Positions 5,301-10,400 of a stretch of DNA of 10,400 bases are shown in pieces. The stretch's first letter is position 1, and the number at the start of each line of letters is the position of its first letter. Made by a program: the position numbers and the translations under genes. The stretch is from Bacillota bacterium. Its GTDB lineage: Bacteria > Bacillota > Clostridia > Peptostreptococcales > Anaerovoracaceae. The stretch lies in the NCBI GenBank assembly GCA_016284485.1, contig JAEEOX010000080.1, positions 1 through 10,400 of the forward strand, written 5' to 3'. The notes beneath the pieces were generated by a model that was given only the letters and a program-made list of their open reading frames with translations, was not told where the DNA came from and ran no database searches.

Positions 5301-6744
5301 AAGTTCCAGGATCAAAATAATAGCAGCCATAATGGCTGCCCTCCTGCTTTTCCTTCTGATAATGGCAGGAATGATATACGGTTCCAGCTACCGGGAGCTC
5401 TCCAGGGAGAACCGGGATATGCTGGAGAAATACTCTGCAGACTTCGACCTGAACCAGGCATACATGGAGGCCTCCGGATTTGGCTTCAACGGCCAGTCGG
5501 GAATGCCGCCATTCCCCGGCGGACCCCACGGCCCGGGCACCCTGGGTGACGGCGGGGCAGGCGAAGCGGAGTATCCGGCTGAACCAACAGACCCCGGCGA
5601 CATGGATGAACCGGAGGAGCCGGAAGACCCCGGCGACATGGACGAGCCGGAGGAGCCGGATCAGGGAGATGTTCCCGAGACCGACGACGGTCTTCGTCCC
5701 CCTTCACCTTTATATAAGGAAGACAGGGGAATGCATGCTTTTGCGGTATCATCCTTCTACTACACCGCCTTTGACTTAAGCGGGCGACCGCTTCTCACCG
5801 GGTACGGAAACGGCAGCGTGTATTCTGAAGAGGATATCAGTTCTCTCGCAGCGGAGATCCTGGAGTCCGGGAAGACCCAGGGGACGGCGGACGACCTGAT
5901 CTATCAGGTCACCGACAAGGGAGGCTACATCCTGGTGGCCTTCATGGACAACACCGTGGTCAGGGACAGCATGGAGACCTTCCTGAAATACGCGCTCATA
6001 TCCTTCGGCATATCTGCCGTGCTTGTTTTCTTCCTGGCACTGTTCCTTTCGAAGCGCATAATCAGGCCTCTGGAGGAGAACGATCAGCGTCAGAAGCAGT
6101 TCATTTCAGACGCAGGCCACGAGCTCAAAACACCCATCTCGGTCATGAGCACCAACCTGGAGCTTTTGTCCAGAGAGATGGGGGAGGACAATCAGTGGCT
6201 CTCCAACATAAAGTATGAAAACGAACGGATGAGCGCCCTGGTCAGGGAGCTCCTGGAACTCTCCAGAGCTGAGAGCGGAGTGCCGGATCACGAGGATCTG
6301 GACCTGTCCAACCTGGTCACAGGAGAAGCTCTTCCCTTCGAGAGCATCGCCTTCGAGCAGGGTCTTACTCTTAACAGCGACATCCCCGAGGGCATACATG
6401 TCAAGGGCAATCCTGCCCAGCTCAGGCAGCTTACGGCCATACTTCTGGACAATGCCATCTCCCACTCTGAAGGCGGAGAAACGGTGAACGTCAGCCTTGT
6501 CCAGGACAGGCATCAGGCGGTGCTCTCAGTCACCAATCCCGGTGCAGAGATCCCCGCGGACGTAAGGGACAAGCTCTTCGAAAGGTTCTACAGGACCGAC
6601 GAGGCCCGCACCGGAAACGATGAGGGGCACTATGGTCTGGGGCTGGCCATAGCCAAGGCCATCGTGCAGGCCCACTCCGGCAACATCGGCGTGGACTGTG
6701 CCGACGGCAAGGTCACCTTCAGGGTGGCCCTTCCCGTGAAATAG
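5293..6744 (+). CDS. Membrane sensor histidine kinase, cognate to the upstream regulator
   Basis: This 483-residue kinase has TM1 at about 7-29, an extracellular region of about 200 residues, and TM2 at about 233-256. A catalytic core follows almost at once; no full HAMP domain is seen, only a RIIRPLEEND linker. His276 lies in DAGHELKTP (H-box). The ATPase domain shows DNAISHS (Asn387), LFERFYRTDEAR and GHYGLGLAIAKA (G2 box). The G1 region reads NPGAEIP, without the classical Asp, as in many CiaH/VncS-like kinases. The extracellular part has a Pro/Gly-rich stretch, a perfect two-copy 12-residue acidic repeat (100-123), then about 90 residues of mixed alpha/beta that could be a PAS/Cache-like fold. 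The signal is unknown; the acidic segment could bind cations or cationic peptides, which is speculation. The overlap with the regulator gene shows co-translation. Confidence 0.93.
   Translation: MFKSSRIKIIAAIMAALLLFLLIMAGMIYGSSYRELSRENRDMLEKYSADFDLNQAYMEASGFGFNGQSGMPPFPGGPHGPGTLGDGGAGEAEYPAEPTDPGDMDEPEEPEDPGDMDEPEEPDQGDVPETDDGLRPPSPLYKEDRGMHAFAVSSFYYTAFDLSGRPLLTGYGNGSVYSEEDISSLAAEILESGKTQGTADDLIYQVTDKGGYILVAFMDNTVVRDSMETFLKYALISFGISAVLVFFLALFLSKRIIRPLEENDQRQKQFISDAGHELKTPISVMSTNLELLSREMGEDNQWLSNIKYENERMSALVRELLELSRAESGVPDHEDLDLSNLVTGEALPFESIAFEQGLTLNSDIPEGIHVKGNPAQLRQLTAILLDNAISHSEGGETVNVSLVQDRHQAVLSVTNPGAEIPADVRDKLFERFYRTDEARTGNDEGHYGLGLAIAKAIVQAHSGNIGVDCADGKVTFRVALPVK
5590..5661 (+). repeat. 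Two-copy 36-bp in-frame minisatellite in the kinase sensor
   Basis: Units at 5590-5625 and 5626-5661 are nearly identical; I see differences at only three positions. Each encodes a 12-residue unit starting DPGDMDEPEEP. Being a multiple of three, copy-number change would lengthen or shorten the extracellular segment without breaking the frame. Confidence 0.9.
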
Positions 6745-6755
6745 AACACCCTGTC

Positions 6756-6788
6756 ATCAGAGCCGGAGCGACCCGGCTCTGATTTTTT
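6756..6788 (+). terminator. Rho-independent terminator after the two-component operon
   Basis: ATCAGAGCCGG (6756-6766), a six-base loop and CCGGCTCTGAT (6773-6783) form an 11-bp perfect stem followed directly by a T-run to 6788. It begins 11 bases after the kinase stop codon. Confidence 0.93.
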
Positions 6789-6798
6789 GCGGAAAATC

Positions 6799-6827
6799 TT
6801 GAATTAAGCCGCACAGAGTAATACAAT
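6799..6827 (+). promoter_or_regulatory. Sigma-A promoter of alr
   Basis: TTGAAT at 6799-6804, a 17-base spacer and TACAAT at 6822-6827. Transcription would start near 6834 and give a leader of about 30 bases with AAGGAGG at 6853-6859. It stands directly behind the preceding terminator. Confidence 0.75.
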
Positions 6828-6865
6828 AGATTAAGATTTTAACGCGTTTGCTAAGGAGGCAGATC

Positions 6866-8002
6866 ATGTTTAAGGAAGCATTAAGACCGGTTTGGGCAGA
6901 GATCAATCTTACAAATCTGGAATACAATATCGACCGCATCAAGGAGAAGATCGGTGACGCCGAGCTCATCGGAGTCATCAAGGCCGACGGTTACGGCCAC
7001 GGCTCCGTCAAGTTCGCGCAGGTCCTCCAGAAGAAGGGCTGCAAGACTTTCGCGGTGGCCACTCTTCACGAGGCCATGGTGCTGAGAGATGCAGGTTTCA
7101 AAGAGGACATCATCATGCTGGGGCTCACTCCCTCCATGTACGCCGATACCGTCATCAAATATGACATCACCGTCGCCTGCTGCGATTCACAGAACGCCAA
7201 GGCTTTCGACGACGAAGCCGGACGCCAGGGCAAGGTGGTGAAGATCCTTCTGGTCTGCGACACAGGCATGGGCCGCATCGGCTATCAGGCCACGGACATC
7301 GACTCCACCATCGCCGACGTCAGGAAGATCTACGAGCTTCCCAACACCAAGATCGTGGGCATCTTCAGCCACATGTCCGTAGCTGACATCGTGGACAAGA
7401 CCTACGCATACGGCCAGAAGGCGAAGTTCGACAGACTCTGCGACGCTCTCATCGCCGCAGGCATCCGCATCCCCATGAAGACTCTTGCCAACTCCGCATC
7501 CATCATGGAGATCCCCGAGGTCCACTATGACGCCTGCCGCGCCGGCATCATCCTCTACGGACTTTATCCCTCCGATGAGGTTGACAGGAATCAGCTGAGC
7601 CTGAAGCCCGTCATGTCCGTCAAGGCCAACATCGTTCACCTCAAGGAAGTGGGCGAGGGCTTCTCCGTAAGCTACGGCAGGAAGTTCATCTCCCAGCGTC
7701 CCTCCAAGATCGCTACCATCGGTCTGGGATACGCTGACGGTTATCCCCGTCCCTATTCCCCCAACGCCAAGGTCATCGTAAACGGCGTGGTCTGCCCCAT
7801 CGCAGGGAACATCTGCATGGACCAGTGCATGATCGACGTTACCGACGTTCCTGACGTGAAGCTGGGCGACGAGGTCATCGTCATGGGATCCGACGGTGTG
7901 AACACCGTGTCCGCAGATGACATCGCCCACGCCACGGGCACCATCAACTACGAGATCACCTGCGCCTTCGGCCAGAGACTTCCCAAGGTCTTCGTGAGAT
8001 AG
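6866..8002 (+). CDS. alr: Alanine racemase (PLP-dependent)
   Basis: This 378-residue cytoplasmic enzyme interconverts L- and D-alanine, supplying D-Ala for peptidoglycan. The TIM-barrel domain carries the PLP-binding Lys39 in VIKADGYGHG; most relatives have KANAYGHG, so Asp-Gly replaces Asn-Ala. Other family signatures are DTGMGRIGY, SHMSVAD, NSASIME, ACRAGIILYGLYPS, the catalytic Tyr270 in VSYGRKF, GLGYADGYPR, and AGNICMDQCMIDVT in the C-terminal beta domain. Length and motif order match the family. ATG 6866 is chosen because AAGGAGG sits six bases upstream; a TTG at 6848 lies upstream of that site and is not credible. A promoter and preceding terminator make it the first gene of a unit that continues into the ClC gene 30 bases later. 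A broader-specificity racemase (for example serine) cannot be excluded from motifs alone. Confidence 0.95.
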   Translation: MFKEALRPVWAEINLTNLEYNIDRIKEKIGDAELIGVIKADGYGHGSVKFAQVLQKKGCKTFAVATLHEAMVLRDAGFKEDIIMLGLTPSMYADTVIKYDITVACCDSQNAKAFDDEAGRQGKVVKILLVCDTGMGRIGYQATDIDSTIADVRKIYELPNTKIVGIFSHMSVADIVDKTYAYGQKAKFDRLCDALIAAGIRIPMKTLANSASIMEIPEVHYDACRAGIILYGLYPSDEVDRNQLSLKPVMSVKANIVHLKEVGEGFSVSYGRKFISQRPSKIATIGLGYADGYPRPYSPNAKVIVNGVVCPIAGNICMDQCMIDVTDVPDVKLGDEVIVMGSDGVNTVSADDIAHATGTINYEITCAFGQRLPKVFVR

Positions 8003-8032
8003 TCCGGACGTTTCAGTCCCGGAGCAAAACAC

Positions 8033-9454
8033 ATGAGTTACAGATCAAACAAGCTCAAAAAACTAAACGCTAACTATATGCCGAGGGCGCTCAGTGCTCT
8101 CGGCACTTTAAAATACCGGATAATCCTGGAGGGCGCCGCAGTGGGCGCCATGGTGGGAGTCGTGGTCTCCGCCTTCAGATTCTCCCTGTCGAAGATGGAT
8201 GTGCTCCGTGACTGGATAGTCTCCGGAGAGGACAGACCATCCTGGGCCATCTGGATGGGCGTCGGTCTCCTGGTGCTCTTCGCGGTGCTGGTCTCCCTGT
8301 TCCTTAAGTGGGAACCCCTGATCTCAGGGTCAGGCATTCCTCAGGTGGAAGGGGAGTTCGAGGGCAAGGTCAAGCCCATCTGGTGGCGGGTGCTCCTTCT
8401 GAAGTTCCTCGGAGGACTCATGGCCATCGGATCCGGCCTGGCTCTCGGAAGAGAAGGCCCCTCCATCCAGCTGGGAGCTATGACGGGCAAGGGATTTTCC
8501 AGGATGAGAGGCAGGTTCAAATCCGAGGAGAGGATGCTCATCGCAGCAGGTGCCGGGGCAGGCCTGGCAGCCGCTTTCGGGGCACCTCTGGCAGGCCTGG
8601 TGTTCGTGCTGGAGGAGATCTACAGAGTCTTCGATTCCAAGGTGCTTCTCAGCACTCTGGCTGCCACTATCGTGGCGGATTTCATCTCTTCCATCGTTTT
8701 CGGTCTCCAGCCGGTCTTCGAGATACTTTCCTTCTCGAAGCCCAAGCTTCAGGACTACTGGACCATCATACTTCTGGGAGTAGTGATAGGCGGCATCGGA
8801 GTCCTCTACAACCGTTCAATCGCCTTCATGCAGGATCTCATGGACAAATTCCGTCCCGCCTGGGTCAAGGCGGTCCTGGCAGTGGCAGCGGTGATCCTGG
8901 TGGCCTGGGTGTTCCCACTGGGACTTGGTTCAGGCCACGGCCTCATCGAGGGCACCGCCCGGGGCAGCTTCGACCTGCAGTTTCTGGCACTGCTCCTTGC
9001 GGTCAAGTTCATATACTGCATCTTCAGTTTTTCCACCGGCGCGCCGGGCGGAATATTCCTTCCCCTGCTGGTGCTGGGCGGACTGACGGGCGGGCTTTTC
9101 ACCCTCCTGATCTCCCCCGCTTCTGCAGTGGATGAGGCCAACATCGGCTTCTACGTGATCATCGGGATGGCAGGCATGTTCAGCGCCATAGTGCGGGCTC
9201 CTCTCACGGGTATCATCCTGATCTCCGAGATGACCGGGGCGCTCAGCAATCTTTTGCCCCTGTCTCTGGTAGCCCTCATAAGCTACATCGTGGCGGAAGG
9301 CCTGGGCGGCAGGCCCATCTACGAACAGCTCCTTGACAGGATGCTGGAGAAGAGAGCTTCCCAGCGCAAGGGCCGTCCTGTCCGGGGCAAAAAAGTCTCG
9401 CCGGGCAGCGGCGAAAACGCCCCTTCTGGCATCCCTGAAGGGCCCCTGGAATAG
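8033..9454 (+). CDS. clcA: ClC-family chloride/proton antiporter
   Basis: This 473-residue polytopic membrane protein has the length of E. coli ClC-ec1. The three anion-pathway signatures are present: GSGIPQ with Ser100, GREGPS with the gating Glu141, and GGIFLP. The internal proton glutamate is retained (LEEI, Glu195, equivalent to ec1 Glu203), as is a Tyr in RPIYEQ (Tyr430, equivalent to Tyr445). Retention of both glutamates predicts a coupled 2 Cl-/1 H+ antiporter rather than a channel, and GSGIP argues against the fluoride branch. There is no C-terminal CBS or TrkA_C domain; the tail is a short basic and then Gly/Pro-rich segment. GGAG lies nine bases before ATG 8033. It follows alr by 30 bases and is probably co-transcribed, serving acid or ion homeostasis. 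Equivalences are from motif alignment by eye. Confidence 0.93.
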   Translation: MSYRSNKLKKLNANYMPRALSALGTLKYRIILEGAAVGAMVGVVVSAFRFSLSKMDVLRDWIVSGEDRPSWAIWMGVGLLVLFAVLVSLFLKWEPLISGSGIPQVEGEFEGKVKPIWWRVLLLKFLGGLMAIGSGLALGREGPSIQLGAMTGKGFSRMRGRFKSEERMLIAAGAGAGLAAAFGAPLAGLVFVLEEIYRVFDSKVLLSTLAATIVADFISSIVFGLQPVFEILSFSKPKLQDYWTIILLGVVIGGIGVLYNRSIAFMQDLMDKFRPAWVKAVLAVAAVILVAWVFPLGLGSGHGLIEGTARGSFDLQFLALLLAVKFIYCIFSFSTGAPGGIFLPLLVLGGLTGGLFTLLISPASAVDEANIGFYVIIGMAGMFSAIVRAPLTGIILISEMTGALSNLLPLSLVALISYIVAEGLGGRPIYEQLLDRMLEKRASQRKGRPVRGKKVSPGSGENAPSGIPEGPLE

Positions 9455-9482
9455 GGTGTTTTACAACACATTGAAACCCCAC

Positions 9483-9522
9483 TGGGCATCGTGTTTTTTT
9501 GAGCATACACGGTGCCCATTTT
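9483..9522 (+). terminator. Probable terminator of the alr-clcA unit
   Basis: TGGGCATCGTGT (9483-9494) pairs over 12 positions with ACACGGTGCCCA (9507-9518), one T-G wobble, with a 12-base T-rich loop. Only four T residues follow, so termination may be partial. The stem lies 28 bases after the ClC stop. Confidence 0.7.
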
Positions 9523-9523
9523 G

Positions 9524-9553
9524 TTGACTTTTGCAGTATCTAAGGAGTAATAT
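9524..9553 (+). promoter_or_regulatory. Candidate promoter of the polyferredoxin gene
   Basis: TTGACT at 9524-9529 with TAATAT at 9548-9553 (18-base gap). It begins right after the preceding terminator and would give a leader of about 100 bases. The -10 match is moderate, so the exact element is uncertain. Confidence 0.4.
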
Positions 9554-9557
9554 TAAA

Positions 9558-9629
9558 TTGCATCTTTGTGGTGCAAATTTACCGTGCCCAAAAGCCGGTA
9601 ATAAGTAAGTAAGATCCGCTCACGCGGGT
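9558..9629 (+). other. Structured 5' leader with three small hairpins
   Basis: Three stem-loops can be drawn in the untranslated leader: TTGCATC/GGTGCAA (9558-9576, one wobble), TTACCG/CGGTAA (9579-9601), and ATCCGC/GCGGGT (9614-9629, one wobble). A threefold TAAG repeat lies between the second and third. I do not recognise a known riboswitch class. None has a T-run, so they are not terminators. A regulatory role is speculation. Confidence 0.35.
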
Positions 9630-9662
9630 TCAACCAATAACTATTTCAAGGAGGCAATTGTT

Positions 9663-10400
9663 ATGAAAACCGAAATGGCTCCGGCAGCGGAAGAAAAGCT
9701 CATCGCTTTCGTCGCGTGTGCCGGCAGCGCTGCAGGCAAGGCCCGCTTTACCGAGTGTGCATCCTGCAAGGAAGCTTGTGAGTCCGGTTTCCTCAGAGGC
9801 GAGTGCAAGAGCGGCTGCGTAGGCGTCGGCTCATGTATCGAGTCCTGCAAGGAAGGGGCTATGAAGCTTGTGGACGGTAAGATCATCATCGACCCCGAGA
9901 AATGTAACGGATGCGGCGACTGCGCCAAGGAGGGAGTATGTCCTCAGCACCTGATCAAGATGATCCCTGCTGACGCTACTAACTTCATTCCCTGCTCTTC
10001 CACGGAGGAGGACGAGCAGGTGGTGAGAGCCACATGCGGATACGGATGCATTTCTTGCGGAGCCTGTGAGCAGGCCTGTCCCGAAAACGCTGTACACATC
10101 ATCAACAACCATGCGGTCATCGACTACGACAAGTGCGTAGGATGCATGGCCTGCACAGTCAAGTGCAAGAAGAAGATCATCGTGGATACTCTTCATGACC
10201 TGACAGTTCTGAAGTCCAACGTAGCATTCGTAAGATGCTCCGGAGACGGAAGGACCAACTACCAGCTCCAGCAGATGGGCGTTACCACCTGCGACGAAGC
10301 TGCCAGACTTGATCTCAAGGCTCTCGGCCTCTGCCACACCGGATGTTTCGGATGCGGCAAGTGCACAGAAGTCTGCCGCTATGACGCCATCCACGTTGAG
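9663..10400 (+). CDS. RnfB-like polyferredoxin with tandem units, C-terminus outside window
   Basis: The frame is open for 246 codons from ATG 9663 to the edge, with AAGGAGG at 9648-9654. Residues about 13-175 match the iron-sulfur part of RnfB: AFVACAG, then C48-x3-C52-x5-C58-x3-C62, C81-x2-C84-x2-C87-x5-C93 (two residues longer than usual before the last Cys), IPCSS, C125/C129/C132/C135/C139, NNHAVIDYDKC, and C158-x2-C161-x2-C164-x3-C168. This predicts about four [4Fe-4S] clusters. From residue 188 the pattern restarts (AFVRCSG, then C224-x3-C228-x2-C231-x2-C234-x3-C238), so a second RnfB-like unit begins. The N-terminal membrane helix of true RnfB is absent, and no rnf genes precede it. 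It is therefore likely a soluble electron carrier or subunit for low-potential electron transfer; its partner must lie downstream. Annotation as RnfB itself would be misleading. Confidence 0.85.
   Translation, partial: MKTEMAPAAEEKLIAFVACAGSAAGKARFTECASCKEACESGFLRGECKSGCVGVGSCIESCKEGAMKLVDGKIIIDPEKCNGCGDCAKEGVCPQHLIKMIPADATNFIPCSSTEEDEQVVRATCGYGCISCGACEQACPENAVHIINNHAVIDYDKCVGCMACTVKCKKKIIVDTLHDLTVLKSNVAFVRCSGDGRTNYQLQQMGVTTCDEAARLDLKALGLCHTGCFGCGKCTEVCRYDAIHVE

Noticed and set aside
6848..6865. Upstream TTG start for alr
   Set aside because: It lies before the AAGGAGG at 6853-6859, so ribosomes bound there would start at ATG 6866; family N-terminus also fits 6866.
7187..8032. Long minus-strand open frame opposite alr
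   Set aside because: A mirror of high-GC codon bias in alr; the alr motifs are unambiguous.
9456..9469. GTGTT/AACAC hairpin right after the ClC stop
   Set aside because: Only five base pairs, mostly A-T, and no T-run; the larger stem at 9483-9518 is the better terminator.
9831..10394. Long minus-strand open frame opposite the polyferredoxin
   Set aside because: The plus strand encodes dense, ordered [4Fe-4S] cysteine motifs with a good ribosome binding site; the minus frame resembles no family.
1..10400. CRISPR arrays, insertion sequences, integrases, phage genes, rRNA
   Set aside because: No regularly spaced direct repeats, transposase or integrase motifs, or rRNA-like stretches were seen on either strand.

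Overview
The window looks like a chromosomal segment of a strictly anaerobic, mid-to-high-GC Bacillota bacterium, probably class Clostridia. The reasons are strong AAGGAGG-type ribosome binding sites, sigma-A-like TTGACA/TATAAT promoters, short intergenic gaps, Gram-positive-style genes and an Rnf-type polyferredoxin. A placement near Anaerovoracaceae/Eubacteriales is only a guess. Most of the window is housekeeping or envelope physiology; nothing resembles an insertion sequence, phage or CRISPR array.

Layout. On the minus strand, positions 1-1353 hold tadA (tRNA adenosine deaminase) overlapping by 4 bp (ATGA) a secreted or anchored Ig-like membrane protein cut by the window edge. A divergent promoter region (1354-1547) separates them from a plus-strand pair: a cation diffusion facilitator with an N-D-D-D metal site suggestive of manganese, and a CvpA-family membrane protein. 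Two tandem tRNA-Val genes (CAC and GAC anticodons) follow, exactly 120 bp apart, closed by a clear terminator. Directly behind them sits a small, more AT-rich two-gene cassette with its own strong promoter: a DUF4160 protein and a DUF2442 protein fused to an XRE/Cro helix-turn-helix. It looks like an acquired, autoregulated, toxin-antitoxin-like module and is the best candidate here for a poorly described system.

Next comes an OmpR-type response regulator / histidine kinase operon (4602-6744). The kinase sensor has a Pro/Gly/Asp/Glu-rich extracellular stretch containing a duplicated 36-bp minisatellite. After a terminator, alanine racemase (alr) and a ClC-type chloride/proton antiporter form a probable operon (6866-9454). 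After another terminator, a structured leader precedes a plus-strand gene that runs off the window (9663-10400). It encodes a cysteine-rich polyferredoxin made of a complete RnfB-like four-cluster ferredoxin domain without the RnfB membrane anchor, followed by the start of a second RnfB-like unit.

How the genes fit together: tadA and the valine tRNAs serve decoding; CDF and CvpA serve metal and envelope homeostasis; the two-component system, Alr and ClC serve envelope sensing, wall precursor supply and ion/pH balance; the polyferredoxin serves low-potential electron transfer. The cassette at 3660-4490 is functionally separate from its surroundings.
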